A program made the position numbers and the translations under genes. Under the pieces are notes generated by a model that had not been told where the DNA came from, made no database searches, and saw only the letters and a program-made list of their open reading frames with translations. DNA of 64,000 nt from Capronia americana (taxonomy: Eukaryota; Ascomycota; Eurotiomycetes; Chaetothyriales; Herpotrichiellaceae), in assembly GCA_016110215.1 (NCBI GenBank), contig JADWQD010000006.1, forward strand, positions 1,488,001-1,552,000, written 5' to 3'. This document shows positions 55,111 to 64,000 of the stretch, in pieces (the stretch's first letter is position 1; the number at the start of each line of letters is the position of its first letter).

Positions 55111-55841
55111 GATCTAAGAAGAGCATCCGTCGTCGAGAGGCCGCACGACGTTGCGGACACGGACACTATCATGTCCTCCCATGACGCAGCTGCTGAAAAA
55201 TGGCTTCCGACAAACGCACACACAGCAAGAAACCAATCCCATGTCTGTCAAAGCTCAGGTTTCCAAAGTCGTTATTCGAGACCTGCTTCGCATTCGACGT
55301 GTGCATAACGGCAGTCACGCGTCATCGATGAAGAATGATTTTGTACAGGCAGCGTGTACAGAAGCATGGGCCGGAATATTCGGTTCATACGGTTCCAGCC
55401 CCTTTGAAACGCCAATCACCATGTCAAGATAGATTGCCAATCCAAGCGTTCAAACTTGACGTCGCCAGAAGATGATCAGACACGAGCCTTGGTGGCTCAA
55501 CTGGCGATAAAGCCGGTCAGCCCCAGTTGGTTATTGTCCAATGGTGCTGCGCAACGTGCCAGCGCCCTGATTCGGAGGCAGGCACGCCCCTGACCAAGGT
55601 TCTCAATCGATTCCCTATGCGGGAATGGAGAATTCGTTTCGGCGGTCTGCAGTCCTCCGAACTGTTCCCCGACTTTGCCTCGTCTTCTTCGACACCACTA
55701 CAGTGCTATCTCTTCAACCAGTGGAACAGCTCTTCGTCGCACCCCTCCTGTTTGTCAAATTCATGTTCAAGAGTGCAGAAGGACTAGAGGTCATTCCAAG
55801 CGGCGACACGTCCCAGCCCAACCTGCACGGGCGGTCGATTC
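55111..55841. other. Spacer between the relic and the Clr5-like gene
   Basis: 0.73 kb. Short frames only. The last part shares the GTCATTCCAAGC element with the relic and is probably the promoter or leader of the gene at 55842. Confidence 0.4.
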
Positions 55842-58088
55842 ATGGACCACGCTGCAGCCCCTCGCCAGGTCAAGAGCACGCCCAGATTCATTCAACAAGA
55901 TCCAACCTCGTCGCAATATAATGTGAGGATCAGTAAAGACGACAAGGAAACGCTTGTACCTCTGCTCCTTGCGTTACATCAAAAAGGTGCCACCAGAGAA
56001 CAGATGCTTGCAGAGTGCAATGCTGTGCTTGGGACACCAATCACTTTTGCCCAGTTGGACCGTCAAAGGGCGAAGCTCAATCTCCACACATACCGAAGAC
56101 AGCAACCTAAGCTTCTGTCTCAGACACAGCGCCCCAATGCCATAGCACCTCGATCGTTCAATGAGGAGCACTTGGACAGCGCGGGGCCAGGATTGGAGTC
56201 GGCATCCATCAATGGGCACCCCGCAAGCCAACGTCGGCATATGGATGCACAGGACACATCACAAGTCGAACCCCGGGCACATCCACCGGATACAGAAATG
56301 TTGGGTGACCACCATGACGACCATAATGATGCGGCTCCACAGCCGGTCAACCCACTAGATCTTATATCAATCGATCTTAATACTTTAGCGGCCCTAGAAA
56401 CGCTACACACCTCGCTCGAGCCTTCGCCCATAGATGCTGTGCCATTATCCAACGGCCATCTCCCAAGACCGTCGCGGTCTGACATGGATAGTCACTGTAC
56501 TCCCCTCGCAGACTTGATACGGTTCAGGTTGACAGATCCTGGTAACCCGGGCCAGGAAGTTAGCTACTATATTCAGTCAGCATCACTGGCTCGCATCTAT
56601 CTCGAGCGACTGAACGGAGGCGCTACAGCTATGGATATCGCCCAGCTGGTCCAAATCGCAACGCTGCTACATACACTCGGAGCTCTTGATCAGGCTTTTG
56701 ACGGCTTCTGTATCCTCTTCCGATACTTCTACTTCCTCGCGCCCGTCAATGGACGTCAAGCATATATGTGTTTCGCAGCAATAGCCTGCGCCCAGACCGC
56801 ACGAAGCCCTCTTCAGCTCCTAGTCGCTCATCGTATGATTCACGACGTTCGTTGGTTCGAATTATTCTCCTGCGTTCGTGTGAAAATTATCTTGGCTGAT
56901 TGTTATTGTCGGCTCGAGTACTTGATTAACGGTAGGGAATGGATCTCGCTACGAGGGTATGAGGAGGTCATTTTCACGACTTTTGCTGCTCTTGGGTTAA
57001 GTCATTCAGAACACCACATCGAGCTGCGGGATACCAGGTGCTACAGGAGGACTTTTTTAGCAGACCCTCTACACATTGTCCTAGATGAAAAGCGTCTTGG
57101 GACTCTACTCCTGGGCGGGCTGAAAGATGCGCTGTCCATCATCGGAGCGCACCTGCACGAGCTCGACGTCTTGACCAGAGATGCATGGAAGAGCTTCCCT
57201 CTGACGGCCGAAAGCATCGCCAAGAGACTTGCTTGCACGATTCTCCAAGAATATGCGCGGAATCCTGCCACGAGCAAAGTGTCGGACAGGAACCAGTTTC
57301 CAGGTACCGACAGTTTTCAGGCCCGGTTGAAAAGCGTCGCTCTTGCGCTAGCACCATTTGTTTTACTCCGCGAGACGGATCAAGTCGAAAACATGGTCGA
57401 ATTTTTCCAGGCGGCCAGGCTATACCTGCGTGATGACGAGTCGAATCACTCAAGATTAGACTTGTTTAAGCAATTCCGTGAGACTCGACTGGGAATGTTG
57501 GATGCCAACCATTCTTACACAGCCCTCAGCCCCTCTCCGGACGAGATGGTTGAGATTTGCGCATCCGTTGCCGGACTAAAATTTTCTGATGCTGTTCCGA
57601 GAGCGGATATGTCGTCCTCCAACTTGGAGAAAGGAGCACCATCCATGGACGAGGAAAGGCCTTTGCCCAGAATTGAGACACTGGAACACATGTTTTCGCA
57701 GGTCCCAACACCCCCACCCGCTTGGAGCCAAAGCAATCCGTTGGAACCACTCGTGCGGTCCCCAACCCTCCTTCCAGCTCTGAGCGAGTTGGAGCCACTG
57801 GGACAGATGTCTGAACGGTCTTCGGTACCAGCGCCAGCGCCAGTGCTAGCCAGGACGTACAGCCCTTCAACCAGTTCGAGTCTGCGATCTTTCGTCTCCC
57901 TGGTTGACCGGTTGCGGAGAAAAGGTACAAAGCTCTCGGATGATGGTCACGGGCAGGATGGCGCGTCCGAGTCAGGAACCTCCCACAGTAGCTGGAGGCT
58001 CGACTTCATGAGCGTCACATCGTCCAGCACTTTGTCGACTCGACGCAGTGGGTTGGCGACTCTATCGGACGTGGAGATGACGGGGTAA
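55842..58088 (+). CDS. Clr5-like domain protein
   Basis: Single exon, 748 aa. Residues ~28-88 resemble the fungal Clr5 domain, a short helical, probably DNA-binding module: D-D-K-E-T-L-V-P-L-L-L-A-L-H-Q-K-G-A-T-R-E-Q-M-L, then I-T-F-A-Q-L-D-R-Q-R-A-K-L-N-L-H-T-Y. After a disordered linker comes a helical region (about 220-560) with TPR-like spacing, such as L-A-R-I-Y-L-E-R-L-N-G-G and A-L-D-Q-A-F-D-G-F-C-I-L-F-R-Y-F. This is the usual layout of long Clr5 proteins in filamentous ascomycetes. The C-terminal ~170 residues are Pro/Ser-rich. Function is unknown; a chromatin or transcription role is inferred from S. pombe Clr5. A degenerate copy of its N-terminal domain lies 0.73 kb upstream. Confidence 0.7.
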   Translation: MDHAAAPRQVKSTPRFIQQDPTSSQYNVRISKDDKETLVPLLLALHQKGATREQMLAECNAVLGTPITFAQLDRQRAKLNLHTYRRQQPKLLSQTQRPNAIAPRSFNEEHLDSAGPGLESASINGHPASQRRHMDAQDTSQVEPRAHPPDTEMLGDHHDDHNDAAPQPVNPLDLISIDLNTLAALETLHTSLEPSPIDAVPLSNGHLPRPSRSDMDSHCTPLADLIRFRLTDPGNPGQEVSYYIQSASLARIYLERLNGGATAMDIAQLVQIATLLHTLGALDQAFDGFCILFRYFYFLAPVNGRQAYMCFAAIACAQTARSPLQLLVAHRMIHDVRWFELFSCVRVKIILADCYCRLEYLINGREWISLRGYEEVIFTTFAALGLSHSEHHIELRDTRCYRRTFLADPLHIVLDEKRLGTLLLGGLKDALSIIGAHLHELDVLTRDAWKSFPLTAESIAKRLACTILQEYARNPATSKVSDRNQFPGTDSFQARLKSVALALAPFVLLRETDQVENMVEFFQAARLYLRDDESNHSRLDLFKQFRETRLGMLDANHSYTALSPSPDEMVEICASVAGLKFSDAVPRADMSSSNLEKGAPSMDEERPLPRIETLEHMFSQVPTPPPAWSQSNPLEPLVRSPTLLPALSELEPLGQMSERSSVPAPAPVLARTYSPSTSSSLRSFVSLVDRLRRKGTKLSDDGHGQDGASESGTSHSSWRLDFMSVTSSSTLSTRRSGLATLSDVEMTG

Positions 58089-58182
58089 GGAGACTGATGA
58101 CAATGGTAACAATCGCAGCATGAATTACAGTGTGTATTCTGTAGCACTTCCACTTCAACACCATATCTAGATTCCTTCCTTT

Positions 58183-58431
58183 TCACTTCCGGTCTCCAGC
58201 ACCAGGCACCGGACTGGCTTGACGTCCAAGACCTTCGGCCGCCGCAGCAGCTTCCGCGCGTGCCACGCGCACCAACTCCTCAATCTCTTCGGCCAACGGA
58301 TCCTCGTCACCGTCATGCTGGCGAAGAGAACCGCCGTGCTGTGAGAAGGGCTGCATCCCCACAACGTCTTCGCCATGAGGTCCACGCGTACCGGCTCTTG
58401 CTTCCCGTTTCGGTTTTCCCGTGATGGACAT
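58183..58431 (-). CDS. Small hypothetical protein with a 5'UTR intron
   Basis: 82 aa from the ATG at 58431 (MSITGKPKREARAG), ending EGLGRQASPVPGAGDRK. It is charged and contains D-P-L-A-E-E-I-E-E-L-V-R-V-A-R-A-E-A-A-A-A-A, a likely helix. A canonical intron lies just upstream on the same strand (58516-58455, 62 nt; donor GTAAGT, branch GCTGAC, acceptor CAG). That is the main reason to believe the locus is transcribed. No in-frame ATG is found in the exon upstream of the intron, so the intron would be in the 5'UTR. Family not recognised. Confidence 0.45.
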   Translation of the reverse strand: MSITGKPKREARAGTRGPHGEDVVGMQPFSQHGGSLRQHDGDEDPLAEEIEELVRVARAEAAAAAEGLGRQASPVPGAGDRK

Positions 58432-58516
58432 GTTTGACGTTTTGGGCTGGTTTCCTGAGAGATGTCAGCCATCTGACGTGCTGGACGAGAAGGTGCCTAT
58501 GCCTATGCAGACTTAC

Positions 58517-60132
58517 GGTGTGAATGGGAGGATATATTGTTGATGTCTTTGTTCTTGTTCTTGTACTTGTTCTCAGTCCGCAGTGATTCTCGTTTACTGG
58601 GTACGCGAAAGGAGAAGGCGGGAAGAAGGATGCTCGGTCATCAATCGTTTGCTCATGCTGGAGGCCAAATTTATAGACAGACAGACACAGAGAGAGACAG
58701 GAGACGAGATCTATACTTGGCCGTGCGCTGCATGGCCCATTCTCCCCCCTCCTCAGCACTGGTCGCCATCTCGTTTGGTTCGGGCGCTCAATACTTCACC
58801 ATTACCAGGTTAGGATATCAGGATTTCAGACCCCGGACAGAATACTGCATACTGCGTACTCACACAGGCGGCGTGGCGTGTTCCATCCAGTGGGTTCCAT
58901 GTACTCTAGGTCTCGACCCCGGTTACGAGTCTTTAGCTTAGTACTGTCCTGTAATGTGGCACAGACAATGATGGCATTCGACTCGAGCGCCAAAGGGTCG
59001 TAGACTGAATCATTCATTCTGGGTCAAGTGCTAGGGCTGACCTGCTGTCCTGCTGCCCCGCCTCCACCCGATCTCACCATTCCCGCGAATGGACTAGGAT
59101 AGCCTGACAAGCAGGCGACCGACCAGCCAGTCAGTCAAGCATGTTACCGAAGTGGGATACATATCTGCGGGCCACCCTAGTCTAGGTGGATCCCCAGCTC
59201 CACAGTGACACTACTGTGGATACGTACCTGAAACAGCAACCGACCTGGTCTCCAGACTAGAGCTGTGATATGAGGCTGATGCTGGATCATAAGATCCCCC
59301 ATGGCGACATAAAATTCAATCCTCTTGAGGGTCTCGTACACGGTGGCGCCTGGGCCCAGCGCAGGCCTTCCTTGTCTTTCACCACGAACGACAGATCATT
59401 GGCAGAGAAGGCCGTTTTTGAAAAAGAACCTGACGCGGTCAGACATATTTGTGCTGCAAAGGCGAACGGGAACGGTTGCGGTTTGATGAAGCAATGCTGC
59501 ACGCACGGTCAGCAGTGGCCAATGATAATGAGCAGAGTTTCTCGACGACAGGATTCTGCTAAAAACAAAAAGAGAGGAAAGCCCAGCACAAGCCTTATGC
59601 ATACCGGCTGGGCTGAGGGGCTTTTCGTGGGCAATTGCCCATTCAGCACCGATTTGGCAGGCAGGGTAGGACAGAGCGGGGCATCCTGGCCATGCCAACG
59701 TAGGTGGCTCCCGAGTACGATAAATACAGTACACACCAACCGATGGTCCTTGAATATACAAGGAAGCAACAAAGAATACGGGCCCGGAAAGCAATGAGTC
59801 GTTAGGGTGATATCAGGTGTTTTCCCATGCACTTGGGAATTTCCACGAACTTTGCCTGCCCTGAGGCTTGTGCTTGGGGACATCAACGTTCTTCGCTTAC
59901 CTCGTGTGAGTGATATCAGGTATGTATGGCCAGACCACTGCATCCGAGAAATTCGTCTTCTCCTCGTTATTCCACGGTACGCTCGCCTCTTGTCACATCC
60001 TATCCCTCTATCCTACGCGTCGCTCCGCCGGTATTCGAACCGAGCTGCTCATCACGGTATCTGCAGGGTGACCACGTTAGATGGCGTGGCGGCGGCCATG
60101 ATCATCCTCATGGCTACTCTTGCACACTCTGA
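58517..60132. other. 1.6 kb intergenic region, no supported gene
   Basis: Frames such as 59270-59797 (plus) are ATG-led but have no domain, and they overlap equally long frames on the other strand (59396-59794, 59509-59943). I regard them as chance. A short ACAGACAGACACAGAGAGAGACAG-like tract is at about 58676-58699. Confidence 0.4.
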
Positions 60133-61360
60133 TCACGTCGCCTCGGTGGAATCCATCTCCGACCCGATGGCGCTCGAGTCGAATACCATCATCTCGACGT
60201 CGCTCATTCTCAACCGCTGGTCGACCGCGATGATAGCTTCCATTTGTGCTTGCTCCATGAACTGCTGGGCTTCTCGGACTTCGAATGGGCGACTGCCATC
60301 GTACTCCCCCTCGCATGTCTCTATCCCTGGCGTCCCGAAGCTCGCTGATCTCGCGTTCAAGCTGTCGACGAGCTTGTCTCAGGTCTTCAACGCCTTCTTT
60401 CTCCTGGTCGACTTCTTTCTCTAGCCGTCGACGAGTCCGTCTCAAATCTTCAACACGTTCTTTGTCCTGGTCCACTTCCTGCTCAAGCCGTTTCTTGGTG
60501 ACCTTCAAGTTGTGCAGTTCTGTCTGCTCACGATGCTCCTGGGAGTCTTTCAACTCGTCCAACTTTGTGTGTGCCTTCTCGGTATCCCGCTGGAGGACAG
60601 CTTGTACGGCGTGCAGATCATCGAGCATGGCTTTGGCATGATTCGCCTCCTTTCGAAGAGCTGCCTTGACGTCGTTGGCCTCTGTGATCTCTCGCTGCTG
60701 TCTTGACAAGATGGACGAGTTGCTCTCAAACTCCTCGGCGAACTTTTTCTCCATCTCATTTCGCTGTTCGTCGAGTTGCTGCATGCCACGTCTGGCCTGT
60801 TGCTCCAGGGACCTCTCATTTGCCGCATGGTGGGCCTCGAGATGTTGCTGGTTGACTTCTCGTCGTGCTTCATGTCGACGCCGCGGAGTATCGTGCTGTT
60901 CGCGAGCCAGCTGTTCGAAAAGTCGTCGGGCGTACCCTGTCGTGACCTCACCATCCAGGTTACCGTCTGACGCGACGGCCGTCGATGAGCCACCATCGTC
61001 TGAACCACCCATGATGCCCTGCGATCCAACTCCGGCGGCAGGAGGTATGACCGGAAGAGTCTTCCGTCCGACGACTCGTCCGGCCTGTCCAACACCGTTG
61101 CTGAGTTGAACGTAACTGCCGCCGTCGCGACTTCGGACAAGATGGCCACCGCTGTTGTTGCGTTGTTTGCCGTACGCCTCGTACCCCGGCCGCGCTCCAC
61201 AGTTATCGCACCATCCTGTTGTTCTTTCGACAATCGGCTTCAGCTGGACCTTGGGACGGTGGGACAGCGGGTTAAGACACGCCTGGATCTGGGAGTCCTC
61301 GTCGCGAGATCGCCCACCACATCGTTCGCACTTGAATTGGATTGTCACACGACGACACAT
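60133..61360 (-). CDS. Cys-motif and coiled-coil protein with an apparent 1-nt frameshift
   Basis: The minus-strand frame from the ATG at 61360 has a Cys-rich head (C2, C11-x2-C14, C28, C51-x2-C54), which suggests zinc binding. A long coiled coil (about 140-350) follows, with three ~21-residue repeats near its end (RLEQEVDQDKERVEDLR, RLEKEVDQEKEGVEDLR, QLEREISELRDARD). At the run of five G (plus-strand C run 60306-60310) the continuing frame turns into an Arg/His-rich, low-GC3 sequence that ends at 60077. The alternative frame is acidic with coding-like third positions and ends at a TGA at 60133. Removing one G would join the two (408 aa). So either the assembly or the gene has a 1-base insertion. 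As written, the product would be 427 aa, ending at 60077. Function unknown. Confidence 0.65.
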
Positions 61361-62504
61361 TAGGCGGTATGTTGGGGCGGGTTGGTGTTGATGTCGCTAA
61401 TGACGTTGTACAGAGGACGCAAGCAAGGCAGTCCAGGTCCTCAGCTTGCAATCGCCACGGAGGGAAGTGCCCAAGACAAGCAGGCAGCCTCGATCTGAGT
61501 ATCCAATGCTGAAGTTTGAGCGTGAGTCTAGAATCCAAACTCTTGAAGCTTAGACCTTGGACCTCTCTAGCGTGTCTGATTTAGGAGCGAAATATAGGAA
61601 GAGGAAGAGGAAGAGCAAGGGGAAGAGGAACGAGAAGGAGGAAACAGTACCAAAATGCATGAACGGCTCAAAGAAATATACCATTACGCGCGGATGTGAA
61701 TCCATCTCAGTCACTCAGTCACTCAGTCACTGCCTTTTCCCGCGCGTCTGCCTGACCGTCATGTGTTGTGTGGGATAATTCCAAGTGTCTTTGATCAGTG
61801 AAAGAACAGCGTGAAGTGGAGCGTGACGAGAGGGGAGGCAGTTGTTGTGAAGACCACACACACTCATATACAATGTACAGTATTCATTCACCCCGAGACA
61901 CACAAACAGACAGACAAACAGACAGACAGACAGGGACGAGCTGGCAGGTAGGTACTCTACTCTACTAGTGTACACCACGTATGTTGATCCAAAGCACGGG
62001 GATGGGGATGGGGATGTGAAAGGACCAGTCAGGCTTTGTCTTCGTCTTTGTCTTTGTCTTCGTTTCCCCTTCTTCCCTCTTCGATTCGCTTTATTGTTAA
62101 GACTACAGGGGACCACAGCTACATACACTTCTACACTACTCCAGTTTTTGCCTTCATATCAGAGCACTCCATCCTCAGGTCCTGACTCCGCTGCATTTGT
62201 GTTTACTTTGGTCTAATGTAAGAAATTGGAAACGGGGAATTTAGTCTTCGAATGTGTAAGTACGAGTCCCCCCTCTCTTCTCTTCCCCTAGTCATGCCGC
62301 TAATGCTACGAATGTTGCTACGTCGTCGCATCCTCTACAGAGACGTCTCGCATTTGGTCACTTCATCTTGCATTGTCGAGTACATACGTGGCACTGACGC
62401 TGAGTATTGTAGTCCACAGCCGAAGGTGCAATGCAGGGCTTGGTTCACTGCCTGGACTATCCTATCCTATCCTATCGTGTCGTCTCGTGTCGTCTCTTCT
62501 TTCC
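61361..62504. other. 1.1 kb intergenic region with microsatellites
   Basis: Holds GAAGAG-type purine repeats (about 61597-61645), a CAGTCACT repeat (about 61708-61730), a GACA repeat (about 61905-61931) and a CCTAT repeat (about 62459-62475). No gene seen. Confidence 0.5.
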
Positions 62505-64000
62505 CTAACATAATCGTTTCAACTCCTCTCCCCATCTCCTCACATCCTGGACAGTCACTTTTTCGCCATCAAGACCACCCTCTTTCAAGCACGCCTCCAG
62601 ATCGTCGTCGCCTAACTGAATCAAAGCCTGCTCCAGCATCCCTCCATCCACGACACGAAACGGTTCGTCCTTTTCGCTCACCTCGGTCCTCCAGGCCCGG
62701 TATTTGCTCCACGGCATGTATCCCGGCGCTTGCACTCTATTCGCCAGCACGGATTGCAGTGTCAGGAGGATGTGCAGGTACGGAGGGTTGATGGTGGCTA
62801 GCATGTAGATACTGCCTTCTATTGTGGCGATGAATGCTCGCGGTGTAACGACCGGTCCTTCTCGGGGTAATTTCTTGATCTGTTCAGGGTCATTGGAGAC
62901 TTTGGACCAGCTTTCCCGACTCTGTCGGGGTGCTGCTGAGAGGGCGACTATCTTGTTGACCACCTCGCCGAGGTGGAACTCTCCTGTCATCTCCAAGCGG
63001 CGGTTGTATCCTGATGGGCCAGTTCCGTCTTGAATCTGCCGGAGGGTGATCAGGTTGCCTTCCATATCTGCGACAACCCATTCATTTTCCATAATGGCCG
63101 CGGTCGCAGAAGACCAGAGGGTGGCAAAGTGGCGTGATATTTCTACCAGGCTGTAGCCAGTGGGAGAGTCCTTATCTTTGGAATCGACTTGTAGAATGGA
63201 CAGGGACTTCATCAGGTCAGCGACAGCAATGACGGCGGGACTGTCCGACGTCGCGGGCGTGATGGCCAGGGACAGAGGGTTCGTTGACGTGCGATATGCA
63301 GCTAGCTTTTGCAGTTTGAGCGAGTGGTCGCCCCGTGTTGAGAAGGGGACAAGGCCATAGAGGACGACCTACAAATATCAGCAAAGAGACTTCATGGGGG
63401 GCAAATGTGCACTCACCGTCTTGACCAAGCCGGCCACGATCTTACCATCGCACATGGCCAAGCTACGGCAAGCACCTTTGACCTCGATCGAGGTGACTTC
63501 CCTGAGCTTCTTCTCCTTGTTGGCTTCGTAGACCAGAATCCGTCCTTTGAGGATGTCTTCACCATGCTCGGCCTCTTCCAAGACACTCGTCCCCACAACG
63601 AACATCTCCCCATAAGCCCGGGAATCATCTTCGGTCTCGAAAGAGCCGGTGGCGACGATACACTCGACCAGTTCCTTGTCCTGCAGTTCGATCGAGTCCA
63701 GCTGTCGGAAGCTCACTTCGTCTGCAAGCTTGACAGAGCTCAACAAAACTTCGGCGCCATCTTGAATAGTTCGACTGACGCATCCCATGGCAAATACTCG
63801 AGCTTTGGGTTCATATGTCAGGCATCGCACGGTCTCGCGGATCGGGAGGGTGTGGAGTTGGACTGTCCTCTCCTTGCCAATTAAAGCCAGCTTCAGCTCT
63901 TTGGGTGTCGCGATCGCGATGGCGTCGGGATACGCCTCCGAGTTGAAACTGCAGACGCGAGACGCCGTGTCTGAATTGACCGCGGAATAGATGATCCGAC
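62505..64000 (-). CDS. DDB1: DDB1 (damaged-DNA-binding protein 1), C-terminal part, 5' end outside window
   Basis: Minus-strand exons 64000-63417 (open at the window edge) and 63368-62505, joined by a 48-nt intron (donor GTGAGT, CTGAT, acceptor TAG). The product has the CPSF-A/DDB1 C-terminal propeller. Recognisable pieces are FNSEAYPDAIAIATPKELKLALIGK, TVQLHTLPIRETVRCLTYEP, K-G-A-C-R-S-L-A-M-C-D-G-K-I-V-A-G-L, the W-V-V-A-D-M-E-G-N-L segment, F-H-L-G-E-V-V-N-K-I, and a C-terminal helical bundle. DDB1 is the adaptor of CUL4 ubiquitin ligases in DNA repair, replication licensing and, in fungi, heterochromatin control. Rse1 and Cft1 share the fold, but the short FHLGEVVN-type ending fits DDB1. 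About 480 residues are visible; the N-terminal part is off the right end. Confidence 0.88.

Noticed and set aside
59270..59943. Overlapping frames on both strands (132-175 aa)
   Set aside because: Equally long frames on both strands, none with domain or splice support.
61905..61931. Repeated GACA units that at first look like a small repeat array
   Set aside because: Simple microsatellite without spacers; not CRISPR and not telomeric.

Overview
This is a 64 kb piece of a filamentous ascomycete (Pezizomycotina) nuclear genome. The evidence is intron style and gene content. Introns are mostly 48-150 nt with GTRNGT-type donors, a CTAAC/CTAAT/CTGAC branch box and a YAG acceptor. The genes include a HET-domain protein, a Clr5-type protein, a CFEM-like GPI wall protein, an Spg1/Tem1 GTPase, Mdv1, Gua1, Bcp1, chorismate mutase and DDB1. 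I cannot fix the order from sequence alone. I see no transposase, reverse transcriptase, CRISPR array, rRNA or convincing tRNA.

Layout. 0.4-2.4 kb: DUF202 membrane protein and the septation GTPase Spg1. 4.2-5.7 kb: a secreted, GPI-anchored Ser/Thr-rich protein with 14 W-x-D-W repeats. 7.7-12.2 kb: three small metabolic enzymes side by side (alpha/beta hydrolase, short-chain dehydrogenase, dienelactone hydrolase), possibly a small catabolic cluster. 13.3-21 kb: App1-type phosphatidate phosphatase, a small hydrophilic protein, an FG-poor nucleoporin Nup49, and a WRAP53/TCAB1-like WD40 protein rebuilt here from four exons. 22.8-24.5 kb: an unrecognised protein with a prion-like tail, preceded by an inverted repeat. 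26.9-33.5 kb: TTC1-like TPR protein, HAD phosphatase, vacuolar PQ-loop transporter, HET protein. 33.8-38.3 kb: candidate meiotic ZIP2/SHOC1-like protein and a TauD dioxygenase. 39.8-46 kb: a compact housekeeping block (GMP synthase, Bcp1, chorismate mutase, Mdv1). 46.1-51.5 kb: an unknown protein and a three-domain kinase/HAD/phosphoribosyltransferase fusion. 51.5-58.1 kb: a gene-poor stretch with a 29-bp perfect hairpin and a decayed copy of a Clr5-like domain, then the intact Clr5-like gene. 58.2-64 kb: a small ORF with a 5'UTR intron, a zinc-motif/coiled-coil protein that appears frameshifted, and the C-terminal half of DDB1 running off the window.

Most genes are independent eukaryotic units. 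The arrangements with possible functional meaning are the divergent GUA1/BCP1 pair, the zero-gap tail-to-tail BCP1/chorismate mutase pair, the three-enzyme catabolic-type group, and the Clr5 gene with its relic. Exon boundaries were worked out by hand from splice signals and frame, and each multi-exon total was checked for divisibility by three. Homology statements rest on recognised motifs, not on a database search.
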